64,000 bases of DNA from Tessaracoccus sp. OH4464_COT-324 (GCF_003932855.1 NZ_RQYZ01000003.1:62001-126000); one strand, 5' to 3'; counted from the first letter of the stretch, positions 24,998 through 34,727 are shown. Translations and numbers: made by a program. The notes: generated from the sequence alone by a model not told the origin.

Positions 24998-26473
24998 TCA
25001 TTCCTTGGCCAACCGGTACCGCTGCCTACGGCTGGTAGCAGGCTCGGTGCGCTCGATTCTGCCCTGCTCAAGCAACGACGAGATCGCCCTCCTTGCTCCG
25101 CTCAAGGTCAGTCCTGTCACCGCCGCGAGGTCCCGGCTCGTCGCGCTGTGGTGGCGCCTGAGGTGCTCCAGCATTCGCTCGGCCGACGACTGGCCCGCCA
25201 TCCCAAGCTCCGCCGGTTGCAGCCGTCGACGTTCGAACGTCAGCGCGAACCGGGTGGGTGAATCCTCCGGCACGGGCGCGGGCAACAGCTCCCGCTCCAG
25301 CTGGTTCAAGATCTCCTGATAACCAGAACCCCGGTTCTCGGCGACGTAGCCACCGTCGGGGAAAGGTGTGACCTCCAGCAGCCTGGACAGATGCTCGTTG
25401 CGCGCACTAGACAACCCCTCCCTCCCCAAACTAGCGATGGTCACCGTGCCAAACAGACCGCCAGGGTTCAAGACCTCCAACCGATCCGCGTACATGTTCA
25501 ACTGCACCTGGGTACCCCGCGCCAGCGGGGAATAGTCCCTGTGCATCAACGCGTTGGTGAGCGCCTCCCGAACCGCGACCGGCGGGTAGTCCGGCAAGTC
25601 AACCCTGTAGGCCCCCTTCATCACCCCAGCCGTACGCATGTTCCTGACCACCGCCGCCAACCCGTCGGCCACCAGCACCGGGATCGGGCCTGCCAGGGTC
25701 CCCGAGTCGACGAACCGCATCCCTGATTGGGCGGAGGCCTTGGTGGACCCAGGGTACACGGCATAGGTGAGCGTCAGCCTTGGGAAGAACTGCTGCGGGT
25801 ACTCTCCCAGGCACATCAAACCGGCGATCGTGGGGCGGAGCACCCCCTTGTCGTCCAAGACGAGGACCCGGAGCCGACGCAGGGCTTCCTCGTCGGTCAG
25901 CTTCGCGAACAGCCGCGGATGCAGGCTGCGCTCCCGTCCGAGAACCTCTGCCACGAGCGTGGCGTCCAGGTCCCCCAAACCTGCCTCGGGTACCGGCTCA
26001 AGATCCCACTTTGGCTGGCCCTGGTTCTCCACCATCCGGTCAATCTCATACGCCGACAGTTTCCGGTCCCCGTCATGCGTGCGGATGAACGATCCTGCGT
26101 ACTTACCCCGAGCCTTCAGGTAGCACGGCTTGTCCCTCGGTTCCAGCACGGGAACTTCCGCAATGACAATCTTGGCCCCCTCCGCCAAAGTGGCCACCTC
26201 GATATCGGCGCGGACGGGTGGGTGCAGGTCGTCGGCACAGCAGCGGGCCAGCGCATCTGCCACCTCGCGAGCTTTGAAGCCTTCCGCCGGAGTGAAGGTC
26301 CCGTCCTCCAGCCCCAGCAGCACAGTGCCGCCGTTGGTGTTCGAGAACGCCGATAGAGACTCCGCGATGCTTTTCGGCAGCCGTTCCACGCTCGCTTTAA
26401 CCTCGATACGCTGGCCGTCCACCCCCGCCTGCCGCAAGCCAGACAGCATTTCGTCAAGCTCACTCTCTCGCAC
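24998..26473 (-). CDS. AlbA_2/Schlafen-type ATP-binding regulator with C-terminal winged helix
   Basis: 491 residues from the GTG at 26473, preferred over 26518 because GGAGGA lies 5 nt upstream. N-terminal AlbA_2 domain (IEVKASVERLPKSIAESLSAFSNTNGGTVLLGLED, about 20-60), a central GHKL-like ATPase segment (VAVREALTNALMHRDYSPLARGTQVQLNMYADRLEVLNPGGL, about 300-345), and a winged helix at the C-terminus (SATSRDLAAVTGLTLSGARRAISSLLEQGRIERT). Such proteins are variously annotated as transcriptional regulators or defence-associated factors. It is a single-gene unit between the dehydrogenase operon and talC. Matching repeats at both ends suggest autoregulation or transfer as a cassette. Confidence 0.82.
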   Translation of the reverse strand: MRESELDEMLSGLRQAGVDGQRIEVKASVERLPKSIAESLSAFSNTNGGTVLLGLEDGTFTPAEGFKAREVADALARCCADDLHPPVRADIEVATLAEGAKIVIAEVPVLEPRDKPCYLKARGKYAGSFIRTHDGDRKLSAYEIDRMVENQGQPKWDLEPVPEAGLGDLDATLVAEVLGRERSLHPRLFAKLTDEEALRRLRVLVLDDKGVLRPTIAGLMCLGEYPQQFFPRLTLTYAVYPGSTKASAQSGMRFVDSGTLAGPIPVLVADGLAAVVRNMRTAGVMKGAYRVDLPDYPPVAVREALTNALMHRDYSPLARGTQVQLNMYADRLEVLNPGGLFGTVTIASLGREGLSSARNEHLSRLLEVTPFPDGGYVAENRGSGYQEILNQLERELLPAPVPEDSPTRFALTFERRRLQPAELGMAGQSSAERMLEHLRRHHSATSRDLAAVTGLTLSGARRAISSLLEQGRIERTEPATSRRQRYRLAKE

Positions 26474-26530
26474 AGCTCCTCCGTTCTCCAGCTGTTCCCC
26501 GCGGCTCTTCTGCCACACTTCACTCTACAC

Positions 26531-26556
26531 TCTATAGTGATGTGATAAGTAGAGTG
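26531..26556 (-). repeat. Upstream copy of the AlbA-gene flanking repeat
   Basis: Twenty-four of 26 bases match 24934-24959 in the same orientation (differences at two positions). It is embedded in further CACTCTA and GTAGAGTG words from 26521 to 26570. It sits 58-83 nt upstream of the chosen GTG start and contains ACTATAGA on the minus strand, a possible -10. Likely the promoter/operator region of the AlbA-type gene. Confidence 0.7.
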
Positions 26557-26734
26557 ATGAGTAGAGTGTGGGGCCCAAGGACGTAAACACCGTTGCCCCA
26601 TCCCGCTTATCACCGACAGACGCGTAGCAAGGACAACTCTCATCCTCGCGTCAGTCCCACCAGCCCGCCCTGCGCCCAGCCGGCGCGCGAGCGGTTCTAG
26701 GATGGGCACGAACACAATGCGAGGGAGCACCACC

Positions 26735-27412
26735 GTGGAAATCATGTTCGACACCGCGAACCTGCAAGACATTGAGCGGCTCATGCCGATCTACCCGCTC
26801 GCGGGCGTCACCACCAACCCGTCAATCCTCAAGAAGGAAGGCAAGCTCGACTTCTACGCGCACTTCCGCCGCATCCGGGAAATCATCGGCACAGACCGCA
26901 CCCTGCACGTGCAGGTGATCCGCCCAGACCTGCAGGGCATCCTCGACGACGCCCACCGCCTGCTCGACAACATCGACGAGCACGTCTACCCCAAGATTCC
27001 GCTCACCGAAGCGGGCCTGGCCGCGATGCGCATCCTCAAAGAGGAAGGCGTCAAGGTCACGGGCACCGCCCTCTACTCGAAAGCACAGGGCTTCCTGGCC
27101 ATCGCTTCCGGAGTCGACTACATCGCCCCCTACTACAACCGGATGCAGTCGATCGACATCGACACCGTCAGCGTGATCAACTCGCTCGCGCAGTTCATCC
27201 GCCGCACCGATTCGACGACGAAGGTGCTGGCCGCCAGCTTCAAGAACGTTCGCCAGGTCACCCACGCGATGGAGTCGGGCGCCCACGCAATCACCGTCAC
27301 GCCGAAGCTGCTGCGCCAAGCCCTCGGGACGCCGACGATCACGAGCGCTGTCGATGTCTTCCTCGACGACTGGCGCGAAATCTACGGCACCGACCACCTG
27401 CCCGAGCGCTGA
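26735..27412 (+). CDS. Transaldolase-like fructose-6-phosphate aldolase (TalC family)
   Basis: 225 residues; the GTG at 26735 has AGGGAG 7 nt before it and gives the family's usual length of about 220. The TIM-barrel signature is clear: FDTANLQDIERLM, GVTTNPSILKKEG, VKVTGTALYSKAQGFLAI, DYIAPYYNRM, and KVLAASFKNVRQV, where the Lys of AASFKN is the conserved region after the barrel. In fructose-6-phosphate aldolase and small transaldolases the Schiff-base Lys lies in the VTGTALYS-type strand (VKVTGTA). The reaction is likely a reversible aldol cleavage of a ketose phosphate. It stands alone on the + strand, convergent with the fucose operon. Confidence 0.85.
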   Translation: MEIMFDTANLQDIERLMPIYPLAGVTTNPSILKKEGKLDFYAHFRRIREIIGTDRTLHVQVIRPDLQGILDDAHRLLDNIDEHVYPKIPLTEAGLAAMRILKEEGVKVTGTALYSKAQGFLAIASGVDYIAPYYNRMQSIDIDTVSVINSLAQFIRRTDSTTKVLAASFKNVRQVTHAMESGAHAITVTPKLLRQALGTPTITSAVDVFLDDWREIYGTDHLPER

Positions 27413-27507
27413 CGGTCGCGCCCGGCAGCGGCAAGCCGCAGCCTTGCTGGGCCTCGGCCCGCCGCACCGGCGGAACTACCGCACCGGCAGAGTTTGGGAG
27501 ATAGGTC

Positions 27508-28773
27508 CTAGCCCGCGACGAGCCGCACCGCTCCCGCGGCCAGCATGCTGGCGCAGCCCACGACGAGCGCGCCCGCCACGTCGGGCGCGAAGCGCAGGAG
27601 CCACGGCCACGGGGCGCCCGCCGCGCGCCGCAGCCCGACGAGCAGACAAATCGGCAGCAACGCGTGATAGGCCACCGCCACCGCGACACCACCCGGCACG
27701 AGCCCGACCCAGCCCAACCCGGACAGCGCCAGGAAAGCCGCGCACCCGCCGTTGACGGCCGCCTGCCGCAGGCGAGCCCCAGAGCGGCTGGCCGGGGGCG
27801 CGGACTCGTCGCCCAGCAGCAGCCGGATCACCCCCTCCGCGCACTCCTCCATCAGCGGAGTCGCGACGAAGAAGTCACAGATGTTGGCGAGCAAGACGAA
27901 GCCCAGCCCGGCCTCGGGCAACAAAACGAAGACGCTCGTGCCGCCGGGCACCTTCCCGACGTGCAGGTGCACCCGCTGCCCCCGGCAGCGCTTGCGAACC
28001 CAGCCCAGGCCGTACTCCCCGCGGTCGCCGAGCGGCCCAGCGACGGCGGGGCTGCCGTCGGCGGGCACCACATCGTTCAGCATCCGCTCCACCGAGTCGG
28101 CGGCCAGCAGGCGCCGGTCGCCCGCCAGCCCGCCGCGCAGCAGCATGGTCAGGTAGCGCCCCGCGTCCTGCGCGGTGGCGACGACCGCGCCCGAGGCGCC
28201 CTGAACCCAGGACCTCGGGCCCGCGTCGAAGGGTTTGCGCCTGAGCCGCAGGCCGAACAGCGACGAGTAGCCGGGCGCCACCGGCCGGCGCGGAGGGCAC
28301 CAGCTCCGTGTCATGCGAAGCGGTCGCAAAACCCGCTCGGTGAACAGCGTCGCATAATCCCGGCCGGCGGCCTCGGCCAGCGCGGCGCCCAGCAGGTTGT
28401 AGTTCTGATTGGCGTAGCGGAACGAGCCGCTGCGGGTCCGCGACAGCCGGGCCGGGCGGGCGTCGGAGGTGAGCCCGCTGACGTGCCGGGCCAGATCCAG
28501 CAAGGTGGTCTCCGGGGGCAGGTTGACATCCGGCAGGTGGCGACGCACGGAATCGTCGAGCGCCACGCGGCCCTCCTCGACCAGCAGCATGAGGAGCGTG
28601 GCCGCCAGCGACTTACTCGTCGAGCCCAGCGTCACCGGGTCGTGCGCCGTCAGATCGCCGTGCTCGACGGTGACCCGCGTCCCAGCACAATCCACCACGT
28701 GCAGCACCGCGCCCGGCACCCCGGCCGACGCGAACGCCGCCCGCACGAAACTCTCCAGCTTCTCCCCGTCCAT
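27508..28773 (-). CDS. Class C beta-lactamase-like serine hydrolase with membrane C-terminus
   Basis: 421 residues from the ATG at 28773, 5 nt after the fucU stop. Serine-hydrolase motifs are STSK (SxxK, nucleophile Ser) in VTLGSTSKSLAATLL, YAN in FRYANQNYNLLG, and LHVGKVPGG near the C-terminal end of the catalytic domain in place of KTG. From about residue 325 there are three hydrophobic segments (AAFLALSGLGWVGLVPGGVAVAVAY, LLPICLLVGL, VAGALVVGCASMLAAGAV), so the enzyme is probably membrane-anchored by its C-terminus. No signal peptide was seen, which leaves topology unclear. Substrate unknown; last gene of the fucose operon, perhaps only co-transcribed. Confidence 0.8.
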   Translation of the reverse strand: MDGEKLESFVRAAFASAGVPGAVLHVVDCAGTRVTVEHGDLTAHDPVTLGSTSKSLAATLLMLLVEEGRVALDDSVRRHLPDVNLPPETTLLDLARHVSGLTSDARPARLSRTRSGSFRYANQNYNLLGAALAEAAGRDYATLFTERVLRPLRMTRSWCPPRRPVAPGYSSLFGLRLRRKPFDAGPRSWVQGASGAVVATAQDAGRYLTMLLRGGLAGDRRLLAADSVERMLNDVVPADGSPAVAGPLGDRGEYGLGWVRKRCRGQRVHLHVGKVPGGTSVFVLLPEAGLGFVLLANICDFFVATPLMEECAEGVIRLLLGDESAPPASRSGARLRQAAVNGGCAAFLALSGLGWVGLVPGGVAVAVAYHALLPICLLVGLRRAAGAPWPWLLRFAPDVAGALVVGCASMLAAGAVRLVAG

Positions 28774-28778
28774 CCGTG

Positions 28779-29303
28779 TCACTCTCGCCCGGGGCCGAGC
28801 GGCGCCCTGCGAAACAGCGGCGACGCGCTCCACGTCCCAGAGCTCCCGCCCGGGGCCGCCTGCTGTCCGGGGGCGCGCACGCCGATCGTGAGCAGCAGGT
28901 TCGCGTAGATGCGGGCCTCGCCGGTCGCGATCACGACGGCCACGTCGTCGGCGCTGGCGGCCTTGTAGTAGTCCCAGCGCTTGATCTCCTCGAACTCGGT
29001 GTCCGGCAGCGCGGCCCGGTACTCGTCGTGAATCTCGATCTTGTCCGGCCGGTGCTGCGGCAGCGCGTCGTCGGCGGGCACCATGATGGCGGCCTTCTCG
29101 ATGGGCACCGTGTGCTTCACCACCTCAAGCACATCCGTGGCGTTGATGAGCCCGGGCGCGAGGTTCAGGAAGATCACCGTCGAGCGGGGATTGGCGAGAG
29201 TCTCATGCGGGTAATTCGAATCCGCGATCAGAATCTTGGCCCCGTGCCCGGCGCCGGCGATGGCGCGCAGCAGCGGCGGATGGATCATGGGTCCGAAGAT
29301 CAT
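28779..29303 (-). CDS. fucU: L-fucose mutarotase (RbsD/FucU family)
   Basis: 174 residues. The family core is intact over the first 140: HPPLLRAIAGAGHGAKILIADSNYP, where the His and Asp of GHG...D are the catalytic site, and RIYANLLLTIGV at the usual end. It interconverts fucose anomers so that the isomerase gets its preferred form. Beyond residue 140 there is a Gly/Pro/Arg-rich tail of about 34 residues that relatives normally lack; it runs to 5 nt before the next gene's start. Context with FucI, a kinase and a sugar ABC transporter favours fucose over ribose. Confidence 0.88.
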   Translation of the reverse strand: MIFGPMIHPPLLRAIAGAGHGAKILIADSNYPHETLANPRSTVIFLNLAPGLINATDVLEVVKHTVPIEKAAIMVPADDALPQHRPDKIEIHDEYRAALPDTEFEEIKRWDYYKAASADDVAVVIATGEARIYANLLLTIGVRAPGQQAAPGGSSGTWSASPLFRRAPLGPGRE

Positions 29304-29318
29304 TGGTTGTTCCTTTCC

Positions 29319-30314
29319 TTAGGCGCTTTCTCGAATAATCAGCTCCGGCTCCAGCAGGAGCTGCTGGGGTTCCCCGCCGTCCAGCAGCGCGTCGATGCAC
29401 TCGACGGCCCGCTCCCCCACCTGTAGGAACGGCTGCCGCACCGTGGTGAGCGGCGGCTGGTAGGCGTCGGCGGCCGACGTGTTGTCGACGCCGATGACCG
29501 CCACATCGTCGGGCACCCGACGCCCGACGCGCTGACAGTGGCTCAGGTAGCCGAGGGCCAGGTGGTCGTTGCCCGCGAACACGCCGTCGACGTAATCCGG
29601 CAGCTGCGGGCCGAGCCGCGACGCCGCCACCGCCTCCCACGAGTCCGCGTGGAACACCTCGTAGTCCAAGCCTAGCTCCGCCGCGCTGGCCACGAACCCC
29701 TCCAGGCGCAGTCGCGCGTCGGACCAGTCCTGCGGGCCCGCGATGTGTGCCAGCCGCTTCGCCCCCCGCTCGGCGAGCCGCCGCACCGCCAGCTGCGCGC
29801 TGGCCAGTTGATCAATGGCGACGCTCGACACCCGCTCCGGCAGGCCGTCCGTACGTCCCACATACACCACCGGTACCCGCTCCGCGATGGCTGTCAGCCA
29901 GGAGACGTCCTCGCTGGCGCCGCCCAGCACGATCACGCCGTCGGCCGTCACCGGGACGATGGTCTCCGGGTCGGTGTGCTCGCGCGCCACCGACGTCGAC
30001 GTGGCGAGGCCCCGCTTGGCCAGCGCCTCGCAAATGGCAACGAAAGTCCTGGTCGTGCCGTGAAAGAGCGTCGCGGCGACGACGACGTGCACCGCGCCGA
30101 TCCGGCCCGCCGACAGCGAGCGGGCGGCCAGGTTCGGTCGATAGCCAAGCTCCTCGACGGCGGCCAGCACGCGCTTGCGCGTGTCCTCCGCCACCCCGGC
30201 CGTGTTGCGCACCACACGCGACACGGTCTGAGCCGACACCCCCGCGATTTCCGCCACATCATGCAGCTTCACTCTGTCCTTGGCTCCCGGAGCCTGGCTA
30301 CGCGTCCTACCCAT
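29319..30314 (-). CDS. LacI-family transcriptional regulator of the fucose operon
   Basis: 331 residues from the ATG at 30314, which overlaps the kinase stop by 8 nt; a TTG at 30326 is an alternative. HTH: VKLHDVAEIAGVSAQTVSRVVRN, hinge ELGYRPNLAARSLSAGR. The periplasmic-binding-like sensor domain has DGVIVLGGASEDVSWL, GVDNTSAADAYQPPLTTVRQP and a C-terminal LLLEPELIIRESA. It is encoded inside the operon it probably controls, between kinase and mutarotase, and likely responds to L-fucose or a phosphorylated derivative. A 14-bp near-palindrome at 37378-37391 upstream of the transporter genes is a candidate operator. Confidence 0.9.
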   Translation of the reverse strand: MGRTRSQAPGAKDRVKLHDVAEIAGVSAQTVSRVVRNTAGVAEDTRKRVLAAVEELGYRPNLAARSLSAGRIGAVHVVVAATLFHGTTRTFVAICEALAKRGLATSTSVAREHTDPETIVPVTADGVIVLGGASEDVSWLTAIAERVPVVYVGRTDGLPERVSSVAIDQLASAQLAVRRLAERGAKRLAHIAGPQDWSDARLRLEGFVASAAELGLDYEVFHADSWEAVAASRLGPQLPDYVDGVFAGNDHLALGYLSHCQRVGRRVPDDVAVIGVDNTSAADAYQPPLTTVRQPFLQVGERAVECIDALLDGGEPQQLLLEPELIIRESA

Positions 30315-31704
30315 GACGAGCTTCAAACCTCCGTGTCTTGGCTGTCCGGGCGATCACCGCGTTTCGGCTGATCGCTTCCAGAACCCCCATCGTCTCAAAC
30401 TGCGCCAGCAGCGAGCCCAGCACCGACGCTTCCGCGGGCCCGGCGAGCACCGGCACCCCGGTCGCGTCCGCCGTCAGCTGGCACAGCAGCGCGTTGCGCG
30501 AGCCGCCGCTCACGACACTCAGCTGCTTGGGCTCCGTGCCGGTCAGGCGGGCGAGGTCGGCCAGGCCGCGCGCGTAGCGGGCCGCGAGGGACTCGCAGAT
30601 CAGCCGCACGATCTCGCCTGGGGTCAGCCCCTGCACCCCCAGCGCGCCCTCGATGCGCTGCATCATGTGCCCCGGCGCCGCGAACTCGGGATCGTCCACG
30701 TCGATGACCCGGCCCAGGCTGGGCGCGCGCTCCGCGGCCGCCACCAGTTCGACGATGTCGCTCTCCGCGCCTTCGGCCGCCCACTGCCGCTGGCACTCCT
30801 GCAGAATCCACAGGCCGGTGATGTTGAACAGGGGGCGCACCCCGACGTCGGCGCGGGCCTCGTTGGTGATGCCCAGCCTGCGGGCCTCGTCGCTAAGCAG
30901 CGGCTCGTCGCGCAGCACGCCCAACACCGACCACGACCCGGAGCTCAGGAAGTAAGCGTCCTCGTCGGCCGCGCGCTGCAGCGCGTGCACGGCGGCCGCG
31001 GAGTCGTGGGCGCCTGCGCGCACCACCGTCAGCTGCTCCAGGCCGGGCACGGTGCACGGCCCCGCGACGGTGTGCTCAACCGTCAGCTCGCCCACCCAGC
31101 TGCGTGGGATGTCGAGCGCGTCGAACACCTCCTCCGCCCACTCGGCCCCGCCCGGGCGGGTGAGCCCGCCGGTGGAAGCGATCGAGCGCGACCAGCCGTA
31201 CACGCCGGTGAGCAGGTAGGTGAAGTAGTCGGGCAGGAAGAGGATGCGGGCCGTCCGTGCGGCCACCTCCGGCTCCTCCTGCATGAAGGCGAACATCTGG
31301 TTCGCGGTGTTGATCGTGGCGGGAGCGATCCCCGTGGCGGCCCACGCCGCCTCGTCGCTCAACCGCTCGCGGAAGGCTTCCAGGGTGCGGGTGGTGCGCT
31401 CGTCGCGGTACGCGCGCGGCTCGACCAGCAGCTGCCCCGACTCGTCGAGCGCCGCCCAGTCCACGCCCCAGGTGTCGACGGCCACGCTGGCGGCGTCCGG
31501 GAACTGCGCCACCGCCTTAGCCAGGCCGGTTTTCACCTCGCGCCACATCACGTCGGTGTCCCAGATCAGGTAGCGCCCGCTGGGGCGCGCCTCGTGCTGG
31601 AACCGATACACCTCCACCTGCTCCACGTGGTCGCCGACGAGGGTACCGGCAATGATCCGCCCCGACGATGAGCCGAGATCCACGGCAAGGGCAGTTCGAG
31701 TCAT
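30307..31704 (-). CDS. FGGY-family sugar kinase (rhamnulokinase/fuculokinase type)
   Basis: 465 residues. FGGY signatures: N-terminal ATP-binding VDLGSSSGRIIAG, substrate segment VAVDTWGVDWAALDESG, central LFLPDYFTYLLTGV, AGAHDSAAAVHAL, and SSGSWSVLGV, then LSVVSGGSRNALLCQLTADATGVPVLAGPAEASVLGSLLAQ near the C-terminus. Closest in look to rhamnulokinase (RhaB), which also acts on L-fuculose in several bacteria. Directly downstream of FucI, so its likely substrate is L-fuculose, giving L-fuculose 1-phosphate. The matching aldolase (FucA) is not in this window. Confidence 0.88.
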   Translation of the reverse strand: MTRTALAVDLGSSSGRIIAGTLVGDHVEQVEVYRFQHEARPSGRYLIWDTDVMWREVKTGLAKAVAQFPDAASVAVDTWGVDWAALDESGQLLVEPRAYRDERTTRTLEAFRERLSDEAAWAATGIAPATINTANQMFAFMQEEPEVAARTARILFLPDYFTYLLTGVYGWSRSIASTGGLTRPGGAEWAEEVFDALDIPRSWVGELTVEHTVAGPCTVPGLEQLTVVRAGAHDSAAAVHALQRAADEDAYFLSSGSWSVLGVLRDEPLLSDEARRLGITNEARADVGVRPLFNITGLWILQECQRQWAAEGAESDIVELVAAAERAPSLGRVIDVDDPEFAAPGHMMQRIEGALGVQGLTPGEIVRLICESLAARYARGLADLARLTGTEPKQLSVVSGGSRNALLCQLTADATGVPVLAGPAEASVLGSLLAQFETMGVLEAISRNAVIARTAKTRRFEARHG

Positions 31705-31736
31705 GCTTACCTTCCTGACTTCGCTTGTATTGGGGC

Positions 31737-31762
31737 GGGTGGGGCCCCGAAGGACCCCACCC
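31737..31762 (-). other. Intercistronic hairpin between fucI and the kinase gene
   Basis: Arms 31737-31744 and 31755-31762 (GGGTGGGG / CCCCACCC) pair perfectly; after one mismatch two more pairs close a CGAA loop. No T-run follows on the minus strand, so it is more likely to stabilise or partly attenuate the message than to end it. Confidence 0.6.
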
Positions 31763-31773
31763 GAGCAGCCAAT

Positions 31774-33537
31774 TTACTGGTAGAGCGGGCCGAACTGGGC
31801 GCAGGCGCGGTAGTCTGCGCCCTCCAGGTCGGCGGTGCCGAAACCGAGCCAGTTCTTCGGGCGGAAGATCTGCTCTGTGGGCACATTGTGCATGTTGACG
31901 GGGATGCGCAGCATCGACGCCAGCGTGATGAGGCGGGCACCGATGTGGCCATAGGTGATCGCGCCGTGGTTGGCGCCCCAGGCGTTCATCACGTCGTACA
32001 CGCTCGTGAACGCTCCCTCACCGGTCAGGTTCGGCACGAACCAGGTGGTCGGCCACGCGCGATCGGTGCGGTTCTCGATGATGGTGGCCACCTCGTCGGG
32101 CAGCTCGACGCTCCAGCCCTCCGCGATCTGGATGACCGGACCGAGGCCGTCGACCAGGTTGATACGGCACATCGTCACAGGCACCTCGCCCTGCGAGCGG
32201 AAGTGCGTCGAGAAACCGCCGCCCGGGAAGTACTCGTAGGTGGCGGGGTGGAACGTCGTCGCGTCCAGCGCGGCCTGGCAGTCCTCGTCGGTGAGTTCCC
32301 ACCACGGCTTGATGACGTGCTCGCCGTCCTGCTTGGCCGCGAAGGTGCCGTCGAGGGTGGTGGATCCGGAGTTGCGCAGGTCGAGGAAACCGCCCGCGAG
32401 CTTGCCCTCCAGCTTATGGCCGGTAACGCGCTCCACCGATTCCGGGCTCCAGTAGGTGCGCACGTCGGAGAAGATCTGCGCCCGGTTGGTGAGCAGGTAG
32501 TTGAACAGCATCGACGCGCCGTTGAGGGCATCGTTCTCGGTGGCGAGAATGTAGGGGGCGCGCTTGCCGTTCCAGTCGAACTGCGTGTTGAGCACAGTCT
32601 CCATCACGTCACCGTTGGGCAGGCCGTCGGTCCACTGCCGCTGGCCCTGGAAGCCGCCCGCGAGGGCGCCGTGGCCCAGCGCCTCCTCACCCCAGCCCGC
32701 CTCGGCGAGCTTCGGGTTGCCGACCATGAGGTCACGGCCGATCAGCGTCATCTTCGTGACGAACTGCCACCACTCCTCGTGCAGCTCAGGATGCTGGTTG
32801 TGCTCGGGGTTGAAGTCGTCACCCTGGGTGAAGTTCTCCCGAATCCACTTGTAGGCGACCTCGTACTCCTCCTCGTCGTAGATCTTGTGCGCGATGCGGC
32901 GGGTGAACTCGGTCATGTCGATGTACTCGTTGCGCATGCCGAGGTACTTGCCCCAGAACTCGTCCTTCACGACGGAGCCGGCAATGCCCATCGAGACCGC
33001 ACCCATCGACAGGTAGGACTGGCCGCGCATCTGCGCAACCGCGAGGCCGCAGACGGCGTAGTCGAGCAGGCGGCCGCGTACATCGTCGGGGATGGTCTCG
33101 TCGTCGGCGTCCTGCACATCGCGGCCGTAGATGCCGAACGCGGGGATGCCCAGCTGCGCATGTCCGGCGAGCGCGGCAGCGAGGTAGACCGCGCCGGGAC
33201 GCTCGGAGCCGTTGAAGCCCCAAATCGCGTGCGGCATGGTGCGGTCCATGTCGACGGTTTCGGTGCCGTAGCACCAGCAGGGGGTCACCGAGAGCGTGAG
33301 GCCGACGTTGTTGGCACGGAACTTCTTCGCGGTCGCCTGTGCTTCGGCAACACCGCCGATTGTGGTGTCAGCGATCACGCACTGGACAGGGCTGCCGTCG
33401 GGGTAACGTAGCTCCGCCTCGTACAGCGCGGCCACTCGCTTGGCCATGTTCATCGTCTGGTCTTCGAGGCTTTCGCGCACGCCACGGCGACGACCGTCGA
33501 TGATGGGGCGAATGCCGATCTTCGGGTAGTTAGACAC
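31774..33537 (-). CDS. fucI: L-fucose isomerase
   Basis: 587 residues from the GTG at 33537 (GAAGGA site about 8 nt before), the normal FucI length. Family landmarks: [22 protein letters not shown] at the start, [65 protein letters not shown], and [15 protein letters not shown]. The metal-binding Glu and Asp of the FucI active site fall in the [10 protein letters not shown] and later DLRNSG regions. It converts L-fucose to L-fuculose in the cytoplasm. Placed between the ABC transporter genes and the kinase. Confidence 0.95.
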   Translation of the reverse strand: MSNYPKIGIRPIIDGRRRGVRESLEDQTMNMAKRVAALYEAELRYPDGSPVQCVIADTTIGGVAEAQATAKKFRANNVGLTLSVTPCWCYGTETVDMDRTMPHAIWGFNGSERPGAVYLAAALAGHAQLGIPAFGIYGRDVQDADDETIPDDVRGRLLDYAVCGLAVAQMRGQSYLSMGAVSMGIAGSVVKDEFWGKYLGMRNEYIDMTEFTRRIAHKIYDEEEYEVAYKWIRENFTQGDDFNPEHNQHPELHEEWWQFVTKMTLIGRDLMVGNPKLAEAGWGEEALGHGALAGGFQGQRQWTDGLPNGDVMETVLNTQFDWNGKRAPYILATENDALNGASMLFNYLLTNRAQIFSDVRTYWSPESVERVTGHKLEGKLAGGFLDLRNSGSTTLDGTFAAKQDGEHVIKPWWELTDEDCQAALDATTFHPATYEYFPGGGFSTHFRSQGEVPVTMCRINLVDGLGPVIQIAEGWSVELPDEVATIIENRTDRAWPTTWFVPNLTGEGAFTSVYDVMNAWGANHGAITYGHIGARLITLASMLRIPVNMHNVPTEQIFRPKNWLGFGTADLEGADYRACAQFGPLYQ

Positions 33538-33596
33538 GTCGTTGTTCCTTCTAGGGTTGATGTTTTCGTCGGCCGCACGGCCAGCGGTGAATGGGC

Positions 33597-33631
33597 GAGG
33601 GCGCCCGCCCCTTGTGGAGACGGGCGCCCTC
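33597..33631 (-). other. Intercistronic hairpin after the binding-protein gene
   Basis: An 11-bp perfect inverted repeat (33597-33607 with 33621-33631, GAGGGCGCCCG type) lies between the binding-protein stop at 33657 and the fucI start at 33537. There is no T-run on the minus strand. Such hairpins commonly raise the level of binding-protein mRNA relative to downstream genes. Confidence 0.65.
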
Positions 33632-33656
33632 TTGAGATATGCGAGTGGGCCCAGGC

Positions 33657-34727
33657 TCACTCGTACAGGTTGGCCTTGATCTCAGGGGATTCGATGTTGG
33701 ACTTGTCGTACCAAGCGAACCCGGAGTCGATGTTCTTAGGCAGGCTGTCGCCGTTGATGGCCTTGACCGCAGCGATCACGGTCTCGCAGCCGATCTTGAT
33801 GGGCGACTGGGTGACGGCGCCGGCCTGCTTGCCTTCCTTGATGGCCTTGATCTGGATGGCTCCGGAGTCGAAGCCGACGACCTTCAGGCCTTCCTTGTTG
33901 ACCTCGGTGGCGGCCTGCACGGCACCGGTGGCGGAAGCCTCGTTGGTGCCGTAGATGCCGACGATGTCGGAGTTGGACTGGATCAACGACTTGGCCGCAC
34001 CAGTGGCCTCCTCAACGCTGCCCGCCACCAGGTGCGGGAGCAGCTTGATGTCGGGGGCGTTCTGCTTCACGTACTCCTGGAAGCCCTCACAGCGCTGCTT
34101 GCCGGTCTGGCTGGTGACGTCATGGCAGACGAGACCGACGGTGCCCTTGCCGCCAACCAGTTCAACCATGTGCTTCGCGGCTTCAGCGGCAGCGGCCTTG
34201 TTGTCGGTCGAGACGGTGGTGAGGGGGTCGTCGGAGTCCACGCCGGAGTCGAAGGCGATGAGCGGGATCTTCTTCTCCGAGATCTGCTTCAGCGTGTCCG
34301 AGGCGGCCTTGGTATCGAGCGCGGCGAAGCCGATGGCGGCGGGGCCGGTCTTGACGGCGGTCTCCAGCTGATCGATCTGGATGGCGACGTCCTTCTCGCT
34401 CGGGGGGCCAACGAACTCGACCTTGTAGCCCAGGTCCTTGCCCGCGGCCTCGGCGCCCTCCTTAACGGCCTGCCAGAAGCGGTGCTGGAAGCCCTTCGAC
34501 ACCAGGTAGACGGTCTTTGATCCGTCGCCCTTCTTGATGTCGCTGGGCGTGCCGCAGGACACGCCGCCGGCGGCTTCGGAGCTCTCGGAGCTCTTGGAGG
34601 CGCTGCTGTCGGCGGAGGCTGCGGAGCTGGTGTCGCTCTTGGGGCCCGCCGGGGTGGAGGTGGAGCAGGCCGTCAGTCCGAGGGCCAGGATCGCCGGCAC
34701 GGCCAGCAACTTGGTGGCGAGACGCAT
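33657..34727 (-). CDS. Sugar ABC transporter substrate-binding lipoprotein
   Basis: 356 residues from the ATG at 34727 (GAAAGGAAAG site). Lipoprotein signal [10 protein letters not shown]...LGLTAC with the lipidated Cys at 21, then a Ser-rich spacer to about residue 50. The periplasmic-binding fold type I begins near [18 protein letters not shown], with [46 protein letters not shown] and [15 protein letters not shown]. It is anchored on the outer face of the membrane, binds a monosaccharide and delivers it to the RbsC-like permease. Given the genes downstream the ligand is probably L-fucose. Confidence 0.92.
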   Translation of the reverse strand: MRLATKLLAVPAILALGLTACSTSTPAGPKSDTSSAASADSSASKSSESSEAAGGVSCGTPSDIKKGDGSKTVYLVSKGFQHRFWQAVKEGAEAAGKDLGYKVEFVGPPSEKDVAIQIDQLETAVKTGPAAIGFAALDTKAASDTLKQISEKKIPLIAFDSGVDSDDPLTTVSTDNKAAAAEAAKHMVELVGGKGTVGLVCHDVTSQTGKQRCEGFQEYVKQNAPDIKLLPHLVAGSVEEATGAAKSLIQSNSDIVGIYGTNEASATGAVQAATEVNKEGLKVVGFDSGAIQIKAIKEGKQAGAVTQSPIKIGCETVIAAVKAINGDSLPKNIDSGFAWYDKSNIESPEIKANLYE

